Part shown: piece after piece, positions 50,378 through 59,449 of the stretch
Position numbering within the stretch: the first letter of the stretch is position 1
Layout of the letters: the number at the start of each line of letters is the position of its first letter
NCBI GenBank assembly: GCA_963798775.1
Contig: CAWCUK010000001.1
Location: 930,001 to 994,000, forward strand
From: CAWCUK01 sp963798775
GTDB taxonomy: Bacteria; Bacteroidota; Ignavibacteria; Ignavibacteriales; Ignavibacteriaceae
Reading direction: 5' to 3'
DNA: 64,000 nucleotides
Notes under the pieces: model-generated
Seen by the model: the letters and a program-made list of their open reading frames with translations, nothing else
What the model was told of the DNA's origin: nothing
Database searches by the model: none
Program-made: the position numbers and the translations under genes

Positions 50378-52859
50378 GCACTGTCTTAAATAAATTAGTT
50401 GCTAACCTACTAACATTTTCATTGCTTATATCTTTTCCATAGCCGTAAACAGCGCCTCTAAAGGAAAGTTTCATGTTCGGCTGGTCAACCGGGAAACTGG
50501 CGGTTGTTAGAGTATTATCCATCACTGTATTCTACATTTATTTCCGAAGTTGCGCTACCATAAGCCTTCTTAACACCGGCAAGTTCAAAAGCGACAGTTC
50601 CGCTTATAGTAGAATCATTTAATGCGTCTGATAAATCAAACATCGCGTGCCTATTTAAACGATAATCAAGGTTTGATTTTTCAATTATCTGCGGCAACGA
50701 TTTAGAAGCTTGATTTATTACCGAATAAAATCCAATTGAATTATCTGATTTTTGCCAAACAGCTTTTATTTCATTTGAAGCGCGCATATTTAAATTAATT
50801 CTGTTTCCTCCCGATGTAGTAACAAGGGAAAGTCCGCTCCAGGTTGTTCCGGATGCGGAAGCTTTATAAACATTGTTTCCTATATTCCAAAATACATAAA
50901 GTGAATTGCTTCCGGAGATGTTGCCGATTACCGGGCTTAATGTAGCGCTTGAGTTCGGATGTGAAAATGAAGTTACTGTTCCCCAACTTCCGCCAGTGTT
51001 TATACTGCTCCGTTGTCTTACGTGAACCGAAGGGCCGCCTTCTACAACATTATTTCTGCTCGTCCAAACTATTGTTGGTTTACTGCCGTAGCCTAAAACT
51101 ATCTGTGGCCTTACATTATTATCCCAGTTGCTTGGAGATATCTGTTCAACTGTACCAGGCGATGGATAGGACATATATTTTATGGTCGCGTTATTAGTTT
51201 CTGTCCAACATATTACATATCCATCTCCGTTATAATCAGCGATTGAGGGATTATGGCTATAGCTATCCGTGCCACTTATTTTAACCGCGGATTCCCATCC
51301 GCTGTCTACATTATAAAATCTTGCATATAATCCGTCTGTTTGTCGCCATACCACCATATGTACGTCAATTCCATATGTAGGATAAATTTCTCCGTCTACT
51401 ACCGGTGTAGCGTCAAAATCTGCCGCATCGGGTGAAAAAGAAGCGATTTCTTCTGTACTGCTTAATACGCCGGTTGTTAAGTTGTAACTTCTTCCGTATA
51501 TGTAGCCCGTGTCCCATCCACTTCCCGTCCAAGTTACCTGCTGCCATACAACATAGGCTTGATTATCAGACATCGTAACTGAGGGATAACTGCTAGTTTC
51601 GGTGGGGTTACTAAGTAAAATTTCATTTCCCCAACTGCTGCCGTCTGTTGAAGTGCTTAGCCATATTTGGTTTGAGCTTTCATAAATCATCGCCCATTTA
51701 TTATTACTTCCTTGCGCGATTTTCCTTTGATTATTAGAAGTTGTAGCTGTTGACGTAGTTGAATATAGGTGTGCTTTGTAAAATGCGGTTAATGTTGTAT
51801 TATCAGTCGGTGTAAAATTACTTCCAATTGTTCCTATCCAATACGAAAAATTATAAGCTTTCCCGTTTAATTGAAATTAGGAAGGGGGACATTGCCGCTA
51901 TTTTGCTCGACAATGCTGGTAACAACGCCACGCTGAATTGTTCCATCAGATTCTGTTTGATCGTTTCTGGCGATGCGGTATGCTTTACGGTAATTAGCTG
52001 TATAAGTTGCATTGTAATCAGTATGATCAACATTAATGAAATAGTAATAATCTTTATTATTTGGCAACTCTACTGAATTCCCCAGGTTATCTTTTTTGGA
52101 CCATTCACTTATATTATTCAGGTGATTTGAATTCCATACTCTATCATAACCTGTATTATCAGTCTGCGTATAGGTTTTAAGTTTATAAACATCGCCAGAT
52201 TTAGAATTTTGTAGAGTGTAAGGAACCGACGTAGTTTGTACGTCTGAGTTTATATACATGCCTCCGCCATCAAAATTATTTTTAACATCAATGGAAAATG
52301 GGTCATAATATTCAACCTTAATTTTTAAATCTATTTTGGCAAGTGAATTTTCATAAGAACTCCCCTCTTCAAATGCTCCTATTATTATATATCCAGTTGA
52401 AAGTCTATTTATTATTTCATTAGTTATATCTGTAATAAGGGTATCATTGTATTTAAATGTAAGATTGTAATCCCCGCTCCATCCGATAGCTTTCCAAATA
52501 CTCTCGGCATCATTCAAATTTACATCATTTGGCAGATACTTTAATCTAACATCATGATTTACTCCATTATCGTTAACCGATAAACTACATGTTAAAGTTA
52601 CCTTTGAGATAGTAGCATTTGAAGGAATTGTATTAAAATTAAACTTGTAAGCAGAATGATACCATCTCCACGCGTCAGTTGATAAGCTTACATACCCAAT
52701 ATGCCACAAATTGTCAAATTGATAATAATCATCTTCTTCTACTATAGATGTCAGCCTTGTATGATATTCATTAAATTGCAAATCAATACTTTTTTGAGCA
52801 TAAGAAATTGCTCTAAATGATAAGAATAAACCGATAACCAAAAAAAGAAATTTTTTCAT
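50358..52859 (-). pseudogene. Cassette 5 gene B: DNRLRE-like module on truncated chassis, two frameshifts
   Basis: Signal peptide 1-21, then a DNRLRE-like module (YKFNFNTIPSNATISKVTLT, about 70-190), a linker (SIDVKNNFDGGG, then YRKAYRIARNDQTESDGT) and, after a one-base frameshift near 51870, LNGKAYNFSYWIGTIGSNF, the YKAHLYS module and the chassis. A second one-base change near 50519 (GTGATGGATAA where B1 has GCGACGATAA) shifts the frame again. The 3' end is cut at the same place as in B4 and runs into the MITE-like element, so the sorting domain is lost. The start overlaps the A5 stop by four bases (ATGA). The N-terminal module is related to, but clearly diverged from, that of B3. Confidence 0.8.
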
Positions 52860-53911
52860 TTTGTTCCCTTCTTTATTGAAGTATAGTTTGGTAGTGTCCC
52901 TTTAAGAATTAAATTTAAGTGTGAAGTATAATCCGTTATTAAGAAAAAAATTGTATCAGAAAAAATCGCTGCCCCTGTAATTGTCAAATAATTTTGGGTG
53001 TTAAACTTATAAATATACTCAATATTGGAGCCGTTATAATGAGCTACTCCATCCTGCATTCTTAAAAAAATGTCCTTTTCATTCCTGCCCCAGATACGAA
53101 ACCCCGAATTTTCCACATCAAATGTCTTCCAATGAACTAAACCGGTTCTACTAAATTTATAAATGTTTTTTTCAATAATTACATATAGTATATCATTTAT
53201 AAGTTCAAGACCAACTGAATGCGTATTAGAATTGACTAGTTGCAGTTGATTATTATCATTTAATAAAAATAATTTTGAAGTATCTTCAATTGCTGAATTG
53301 TTTTGTTCACCGCTTACAAACAACCTGCCATTATATTCTCTAATCTCCATTAAGACAATTGGCTCAATATCTGTTCTTAAATATTTCCATTCAATGCCAT
53401 TATATTTTAAAATTAATCCATTCTGTTCACCATTCTCATTATACCCAGAACCAACGGCATATAAGCTATTACTGTTTTTTCCCCAAATGTCGTGTATATA
53501 TATTCTTGAAAATTCATTTAAAGTAATATTGGCTTGTACTTGCCATGAAATTCCGTCATAAAACCATATTTTTTTTTCACTGCCAGCCATCCATATAGAA
53601 GATGGACCTAATCCAAAAATTGACCACGGATTTTCAGCCCTAAGTACACCATCAGAACTCCATTTAAAGCCGTCATAATGCCAAATATTTTCATTTGCAT
53701 CCACATTTCCCACGGCCCACACATCCGAAGGGCTACTTCCCCAGATTTTTGTAAAAAAACCACCTTGTAGTTTAACTGTATCTACACGCCATTCATAGTC
53801 CCTTCTTCCCGGCTGTGTGTTATCAATTTCCGGCTCGGTGGTATTCTTACAACCAAAGCCGGCAACAGTTATTAAAATAAAAAAAGAAAATTGCTTTAAG
53901 TGCTTTAACAT
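52856..53911 (-). CDS. Cassette 5 gene A: WG-repeat propeller lipoprotein
   Basis: 351 residues, intact. AGGAGTAAAATG start. Lipoprotein-type signal (HLKQFSFFILITVAGFGC), NTQPGRRDYEW signature, repeats IWGSSPSDVWAVGN, GLGPSSIWMAGSE, IWGKNSNSLYAVGSG and IWGRNEKDIFLRMQDGVAHY. The last four bases overlap the B5 start, giving translational coupling and arguing that A and B are made in a fixed ratio. The best example of the A family. The lipid anchor would place it in the envelope, while B is predicted for T9SS export. A chaperone, receptor or protection role are all possible; nothing in the sequence decides. Confidence 0.85.
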   Translation of the reverse strand: MLKHLKQFSFFILITVAGFGCKNTTEPEIDNTQPGRRDYEWRVDTVKLQGGFFTKIWGSSPSDVWAVGNVDANENIWHYDGFKWSSDGVLRAENPWSIFGLGPSSIWMAGSEKKIWFYDGISWQVQANITLNEFSRIYIHDIWGKNSNSLYAVGSGYNENGEQNGLILKYNGIEWKYLRTDIEPIVLMEIREYNGRLFVSGEQNNSAIEDTSKLFLLNDNNQLQLVNSNTHSVGLELINDILYVIIEKNIYKFSRTGLVHWKTFDVENSGFRIWGRNEKDIFLRMQDGVAHYNGSNIEYIYKFNTQNYLTITGAAIFSDTIFFLITDYTSHLNLILKGTLPNYTSIKKGTK

Positions 53912-54260
53912 TTTACTCCTCTTAACAAAATAAAATTTAAAAGTTTGTTTTTAATAAAAGAAAGGTTCTTAAGATAATCATACAATCCCATTTATTTTAT
54001 GGCCCCGCTTTCCGCGTATAATTTGGTAATTATTAAAGTTGAATAATTAGAGTTTACCCAACACTTTATACTACTATTATATTTTCTCGGCTGTCACGCA
54101 CCATCGTAACGGTGATAGAAATTCTTATTTATATATTCTAAAAAAAATTAAACTAAAAAAGAAAAGCTCTAATTATTACCACCTTATCCCATTTTAAAGA
54201 ATAGCTTAACAAATGCGAAAGTCAACTTAGAAAAGACAATTATTAAAATCAAATAAAAAT
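53912..54260 (-). promoter_or_regulatory. Cassette 5 leader block
   Basis: Same block as for cassettes 1, 3 and 4 (TTTTACTCCTC, TGGCCCCGCTTTCCGCG, AGAGTTTACCCAACAC, GCTGTCACGCACCATCGTAA, ATTCTTATTTATATATTC, TCCCGGAAATTAA). It is at the right-hand end of the array; beyond it lies a last low-complexity block and then a plus-strand housekeeping gene. Confidence 0.75.
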
Positions 54261-54275
54261 TCTCCCGGAAATTAA

Positions 54276-54365
54276 AACTTGCTCATTCAACAATTTAGCA
54301 ATTAAACAATATTCTTCCCAATGACCCAATGACAACAAATGACTTAATGACAATTGAACAGTTCA
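54276..54365. repeat. CAATT/CAATGAC low-complexity block 4
   Basis: Units TTCAACAATTTAGCAATTAA, CCCAATGACCCAATGACAAC and AATGACTTAATGACAATTG at the right-hand boundary of the cassette array. The 54366-54498 stretch after it holds only the promoter region of the protease gene. Confidence 0.7.
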
Positions 54366-54498
54366 ATCAATTTCGGTTTCTTCCGCCATTCAACCTTTTA
54401 TTTTAGCCTTTATCATAATTTATTTGCGATAAACCTTCTTAACTTTATTTTAATTCCCGCAAAAAAATTATTGTTCCATAAAAAATCACAGGTAAATA

Positions 54499-57400
54499 AT
54501 GAAAAAAATCATCCTCCTTTTCTTGTTTCTTACCGCCTCATTTTCATTTGCGGATAATGATGCCCGGCTCCTAAGATTCCCAGCTATTCACGGCAGCCAA
54601 ATTATCTTTTCTTATGCCGGCGACCTTTACACAGTTAATGCTGACGGCGGCGTAGCCAGAAAGCTTACTAATGATAACGGTTATGAAATGTTCGCCCGTT
54701 TTTCCCCCGATGGAAAAAGCATTGCCTTTACCGCGCAATATGACGGCAATACCGAAGTTTATTTAATTCCTTCCGAAGGCGGAGTTCCGCAGCGGCTTAC
54801 TTATACAGCGACTTTAGGCCGCGATGATGTAAGCGACAGAATGGGGCCGAATAATTTTGTAATGGGCTGGAAAGATAACGATAATATCGTTTTCCGCTCC
54901 CGCATGATTGAGTTTAATGATTTTAAAGGGCAATTATTTTTAGTAAATAAAAATGGGGGACTCGCGGAACAGCTTCCCCTTCCGCGCGGCGGTTTTTGTT
55001 CTTATTCTCCCGACGGCAAAAAGCTCGCTTACAATCAAGTTTTTAGAGAATTCAGAACGTGGAAACGCTACAGGGGCGGACAAGCGGATGATGTTTGGAT
55101 TTATGATTTCAATACGAAACAAACTACCAATGTAACTAATAATCCCGCTCAGGATATTATACCAATGTGGCACGGAAACAAAATTTATTTTATTTCCGAT
55201 AGAACAAAAAGAATGAATTTATATTCTTATGATTTAAATACTAAAGAAACAAAACAGCTTACCGATTTTACCGAATTCGATATTAAATTTCCTTCTCTCG
55301 GAGATAACGCGATAGTTTTCGAAAACGGCGGCTACATTTATAAATTTGATCTTGCTTCTGAAAAAGCTGTAAAAGTTCCGGTTACTATAAATGAGGATTT
55401 TGTTTCGGGAAGAGGCGGTTTGATAGACGTAAGCAAACAAGTACAAAATTTTGAAATCTCGCCCGATGGCAATAGAGCTTTATTCGGAGCACGCGGTGAA
55501 TTGTTTACCGTTCCCGCTAAAAATGGCCCGACAAGAGATCTGACAAACACTTCAGGTGTTCACGAAAGAAATTCTAAATGGTCGCCCGACGGAAAATGGA
55601 TAGCATATATTTCCGACGCTTCCGGAGAAGATGAAATTTATATTATTCCTCAGGACGGAAGCGCCGAAGCGACAAAACTTACCGATAACAGCGATACTTA
55701 TAAATATCAAATTTATTGGTCGCCCGACAGTAAAAAATTACTTTGGGCGGATAAAAAACTTCGCTTAAATTATTTAGACGTTGATTCAAAAACGGTAACT
55801 GTTGTAAACAAGGCAACCGCGTGGGAATTTACCGATTATACCTGGTCGCCGGACAGCAAATGGATTGCCTTTGCCAAACCGGAAGAAGATGTTATGACTA
55901 AAGTTTATCTTTATAATATAGATAACGAAAAAACATATCCCGTTACAGAAGGCTGGTATTCTTCATATTCTCCCGAATTCAGCAAGGACGGAAAATATTT
56001 ATATTTCGTTTCCGACAGAAGTTTCACTCCCCAATACAGCCAAACCGAATTCAACCATATTTATCAAGATATGGCAAAGGTGTATTTAGTTACTCTTCTT
56101 AAAGAAACTCCTTCTCCGTTTGCTCCCAAAAGCGATGAAGTAAAATTAGCGGATGATAAACCGGAGAAAAAAGATGAAAAGAAAGATGAGAAAGTAACAG
56201 TTAAAGTTGATGAAAACGGACTTCCGGATAGAATAGTTGAACTTCCTATTGAAGCCGCCAATTATTGGAACCTCGCTTCTGTAAATCATAAAATTTATTA
56301 TATGAGAAGATCGATCAGCGACAAAAAACCTAAACTCTTTGTATTTAATTTAGATGATCAAAAGGAAGCAGAAATCGGCGAATTCAACGGTTATGAGATT
56401 TCAGTTGACGGAAAGAAAATGCTCGTCTCCCAAAACGGCAGTTATGGAATAGTTGACCTCCCGCAGACAAAACTGGAACTGAAGGACAAATTAAATCTTT
56501 CTGATATGAAAATGAATCTTGATCGTTATGCGGAATGGAAACAAATCTTTAACGAAAGCTGGCGGCAGATGCGCGATTTCTTTTATTCTCCGATTATGAA
56601 CGGAGTTGATTGGAAGAAAGTAAAAGAAACCTATGAACCGCTTGTAGCTTATGTAAATACTCGGCAAGATTTAACTTATATAATCGGTGAGATGATCGGC
56701 GAACTTAATTCCGGGCATGCTTACGTAGGCGGCGGCGATTATACTCAACCCGAAAAAATTAAAATGGGATTACTCGGAGCAAAACTTGAAAAAGACCCTT
56801 CCGGTTATTATAAAATCGCTAAAATTCTTAAAGGGCAAAATTGGGCTAAATCAACCCGCTCGCCTCTCACCGATGTCGGCGTTACGGTAAATGAAGGCGA
56901 TTATATTATCGCGGTTAACGGAAAATCTACTAAAGAAATGAAAAACATTTATGAATCTCTAATAAACACAGCCGATAAACAAGTTACTTTAACCGTAAAT
57001 TCATCACCGAGCAAAAAAGGAAGCCACGAAACAGTTGTAATTCCAACCGATGATGAACAGCAGCTTTATTATTACAATTGGGTTCAGACAAATATTGAAA
57101 AAGTAAATAAAGCAACTGACGGCAAAGTAGGATATATTCATATTCCCGATATGGGAGTTCATGGCTTAAACGAATTTGTAAAATATTATTATCCGCAGTT
57201 AAGAAAAGAAGCATTAATTATAGATGACAGAGGCAACGGCGGCGGCAATGTTTCCCCGATGATTATTGAAAGATTAAGAAGAGAAGCCGCGATGATTGAT
57301 ATAGCCAGGAATACTTCTACAAGCTACGATCCGGGCGGAATTCAAGTCGGGCCGAAAGTTGTATTAATTGATGAATTTTCAGCATCCGACGGTGATATTT

Positions 57401-57723
57401 TCCCTTACAGATTTAAACAATATAAAATGGGAAAAGTTATCGGAAAGCGTTCATGGGGCGGTGTTGTAGGTATTCGCGGTTCACTTCCTTTTGTTGACGG
57501 CGGATCGTTAACTAAACCGGAATTCTCCCGATTTGATCTTAACGGCAAAAAATGGATAATGGAAGGCTACGGCGTTGATCCGGATATTGTTGTTTCAAAT
57601 GATCCGGCTAAAGAATACGCCGGCGAAGATCAGCAGCTAAATAAGGCAATTCAGGTTGTGCTGGATGAGCTAAAAGCTAATCCGCCTAAAATGCCGAAAA
57701 CTCCCGATTACCCTGTAAAATAA
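54499..57723 (+). CDS. Secreted tricorn-like protease (S41 family)
   Basis: 1,074 residues. Signal peptide 1-18. The N-terminal two thirds are WD40/PD40-type propeller repeats (ARFSPDGKSIAFTAQYDGN, SKWSPDGKWIAYISDASGED), then a charged linker (PEKKDEKKDEK, about 560), a helical core domain, a PDZ domain (about 765-870; VNEGDYIIAVNGKS) and an S41 peptidase domain. Catalytic residues are visible: His at 740 (SGHAYVGG) and Ser at 963 (DEFSASDGD). Tricorn-like enzymes degrade peptides; with a signal peptide this one works in the periplasm or outside. ATG preceded by a weak CAGGTAAATA. Single gene, followed by a terminator. Confidence 0.95.
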   Translation: MKKIILLFLFLTASFSFADNDARLLRFPAIHGSQIIFSYAGDLYTVNADGGVARKLTNDNGYEMFARFSPDGKSIAFTAQYDGNTEVYLIPSEGGVPQRLTYTATLGRDDVSDRMGPNNFVMGWKDNDNIVFRSRMIEFNDFKGQLFLVNKNGGLAEQLPLPRGGFCSYSPDGKKLAYNQVFREFRTWKRYRGGQADDVWIYDFNTKQTTNVTNNPAQDIIPMWHGNKIYFISDRTKRMNLYSYDLNTKETKQLTDFTEFDIKFPSLGDNAIVFENGGYIYKFDLASEKAVKVPVTINEDFVSGRGGLIDVSKQVQNFEISPDGNRALFGARGELFTVPAKNGPTRDLTNTSGVHERNSKWSPDGKWIAYISDASGEDEIYIIPQDGSAEATKLTDNSDTYKYQIYWSPDSKKLLWADKKLRLNYLDVDSKTVTVVNKATAWEFTDYTWSPDSKWIAFAKPEEDVMTKVYLYNIDNEKTYPVTEGWYSSYSPEFSKDGKYLYFVSDRSFTPQYSQTEFNHIYQDMAKVYLVTLLKETPSPFAPKSDEVKLADDKPEKKDEKKDEKVTVKVDENGLPDRIVELPIEAANYWNLASVNHKIYYMRRSISDKKPKLFVFNLDDQKEAEIGEFNGYEISVDGKKMLVSQNGSYGIVDLPQTKLELKDKLNLSDMKMNLDRYAEWKQIFNESWRQMRDFFYSPIMNGVDWKKVKETYEPLVAYVNTRQDLTYIIGEMIGELNSGHAYVGGGDYTQPEKIKMGLLGAKLEKDPSGYYKIAKILKGQNWAKSTRSPLTDVGVTVNEGDYIIAVNGKSTKEMKNIYESLINTADKQVTLTVNSSPSKKGSHETVVIPTDDEQQLYYYNWVQTNIEKVNKATDGKVGYIHIPDMGVHGLNEFVKYYYPQLRKEALIIDDRGNGGGNVSPMIIERLRREAAMIDIARNTSTSYDPGGIQVGPKVVLIDEFSASDGDIFPYRFKQYKMGKVIGKRSWGGVVGIRGSLPFVDGGSLTKPEFSRFDLNGKKWIMEGYGVDPDIVVSNDPAKEYAGEDQQLNKAIQVVLDELKANPPKMPKTPDYPVK

Positions 57724-57734
57724 ATTCATTTTTT

Positions 57735-57761
57735 AAGGGAAAGATTAATAGTCTTTCCCTT
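57735..57761. terminator. Terminator between convergent protease and rsmI genes
   Basis: AAGGGAAAGA (57735-57744) pairs perfectly with TCTTTCCCTT (57752-57761). T follows on the plus strand and a T-rich stretch on the minus strand, so it can act in both directions. Confidence 0.88.
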
Positions 57762-57777
57762 TTTAATTTTAATCGAT

Positions 57778-58455
57778 TTATTTTTTATTATCAAGAAGCA
57801 GAACGTATTCCCCTTTCAGTCTTTCCTTCTCCGCGATACTTAAAAGTTTTTCGGCTGTTCCGTGGTAAAATCTTTCTCCCTTCATCGTCAGTTCAAAAGC
57901 GAGAACAACATTTAAGTTTTTTCCCATTACCCGTACAATATCAGAAAGAAGGCTGCGCAGGCGGTAAGGAGTATCGAGTAAAACGATAACATCTTTAACG
58001 GATTTTAATTTATAAAGCTGCTGCCGCCTCTCATCTTTTTTTGGAGAAAGCCAGCCGTAATAATAAAATTTTTCAAAATCTAATCCCGAGCCGGTTAAAG
58101 CGGGAAGAAGAGAATTAGCGCCCGGAACCGGGACAACTTTTATATTTTGAGATAAACAAACCTCCACAAGCAAATGCCCTGGATCTGAAAATAAAGGAGT
58201 GCCGCAATCGGAAATTAACGCGGCGTTTTTTCCGTTTATAAATTTCAGCAGAAGTTCATTTACCATTTCTTTCTCATTATGCTCATTTAAAGCGATTAGA
58301 TCTTTTTCAATTTCATAATGGGAAAGAAGGCGGCGCGCTTCTTTATATTCTTCGCAGATAATAAAATCGGCTTCCTTTAAGATTTTCAACCCTCTTAAAG
58401 TTATATCATCGTAATTGCCGATCGGCGTTGAGACTAAAAAAAGTTTTCCATTCAT
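57778..58455 (-). CDS. rsmI: 16S rRNA 2'-O-methyltransferase RsmI
   Basis: SAM-dependent tetrapyrrole-methylase-fold enzyme that methylates 16S rRNA C1402. The sequence has the family motifs FLVSTPIGNYDDITLRGL (6-23), ADFIICEEYKEARRLL, ALISDCGTPLFSDPG (about 79-93) and VPVPGANSLLPALTGSG. At 225 residues it lacks the extra C-terminal domain of longer RsmI proteins, as is common in this phylum. Single gene facing the protease; the upstream 70 bases are shared with the divergent membrane-protein gene. Confidence 0.9.
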   Translation of the reverse strand: MNGKLFLVSTPIGNYDDITLRGLKILKEADFIICEEYKEARRLLSHYEIEKDLIALNEHNEKEMVNELLLKFINGKNAALISDCGTPLFSDPGHLLVEVCLSQNIKVVPVPGANSLLPALTGSGLDFEKFYYYGWLSPKKDERRQQLYKLKSVKDVIVLLDTPYRLRSLLSDIVRVMGKNLNVVLAFELTMKGERFYHGTAEKLLSIAEKERLKGEYVLLLDNKK

Positions 58456-58525
58456 AATTTCAAAAATAGCAATTTTACCGCTATTCCCTAAATCAGATTT
58501 TAAATAAAAATGAATAAAAAAATGA

Positions 58526-59449
58526 TTGTCTAATCATAAAAATATTTTTATGTTGATGAAGCTTATCTTAAATAATTGGGGAATTATGAGAAGGACAGTA
58601 ATTTTTTGGATTCTTTCGGTTATTATAACGCTTGCCGGCGCTTATTATCAAAGGGTTACGGGGCCTACGTATCCTTTATCGGGAAAAATAAAATTAGACA
58701 GGAGTTTTATAACTTATAATCTTGCCAGAAGCCATAATTCCGGCCATAATTATTCTATTAAGATAAATACAAACGGAAAACCTATTTCAGGAGAAATGGC
58801 ATGGAAACGTTATAAAACTGATGATAAGTGGACAAATGTTAAAATGGACAATATTGATGGAGAGTTAAATGCTGAACTTCCTTACCAGCCGCCAGCGGGT
58901 AAACTTCAATACAAAATAAAATTAACCTCCGGTAATCAAACAATTTCGCTTTCCGCAGAACAGTTTGTAGTAATTAGGTTTAAAGGTAGTGTTCCTTGGT
59001 TTATTCTTATTCCTCATATCTTAGCGATGTTCGGAACTATGCTTCTTTCAACCCGCACAGGATTTGAAGTGTTTAATAAAGATTCTAAACTTAAAAAATT
59101 TACATTCTGGACTTTAGGTTTTCTTATTGCCGGCGGCATGATTTTAGGCCCTGTTACACAATTATATGCCTTCGGCGCGTTATGGACGGGATTTCCCTTC
59201 GGAATGGATTTAACCGACAATAAAACTTTAATCGCGCTTATCGGTTGGCTGATAGCGCTTTACGCTTTGTATAAATTTAAAAAACCTCGCTTTTGGATTC
59301 TTGGGGCGGCGGTTTTATTATTTATAGTTTATTTAATTCCGCACAGCATGTTCGGTTCTGAGTTGGATTATAATAAGCTAGATAAAGAAAAAGAACAAAA
59401 TAAAATAAGCCTTATTATTCCAAATATTTTTATCTCGGATGAACTATGA
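58526..59449 (+). CDS. Membrane protein coupled to OPT transporter
   Basis: Up to 307 residues. One membrane helix near the N-terminus (about 25-42), an extracytoplasmic beta domain (about 45-150; FITYNLARSHNSGHNYSIKI, then NAELPYQPPAGKLQYKIKL) and about four helices in the C-terminal half (WFILIPHILAMFGTMLL and following). No family recognised. The start is uncertain: TTG at 58526, ATG at 58550, 58556 or 58586; the last has GGGGA just upstream and still keeps the first helix. The stop overlaps the OPT gene by four bases (ATGA), so the pair is translationally coupled and this may be an accessory subunit. Function unknown. Confidence 0.75.
   Translation: MSNHKNIFMLMKLILNNWGIMRRTVIFWILSVIITLAGAYYQRVTGPTYPLSGKIKLDRSFITYNLARSHNSGHNYSIKINTNGKPISGEMAWKRYKTDDKWTNVKMDNIDGELNAELPYQPPAGKLQYKIKLTSGNQTISLSAEQFVVIRFKGSVPWFILIPHILAMFGTMLLSTRTGFEVFNKDSKLKKFTFWTLGFLIAGGMILGPVTQLYAFGALWTGFPFGMDLTDNKTLIALIGWLIALYALYKFKKPRFWILGAAVLLFIVYLIPHSMFGSELDYNKLDKEKEQNKISLIIPNIFISDEL

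Noticed and set aside
30918..54365. CAATTCAACAATT-type repeats considered as CRISPR arrays
   Set aside because: Units vary in length and sequence, there are no uniform repeats or unique spacers, and no cas genes are present.
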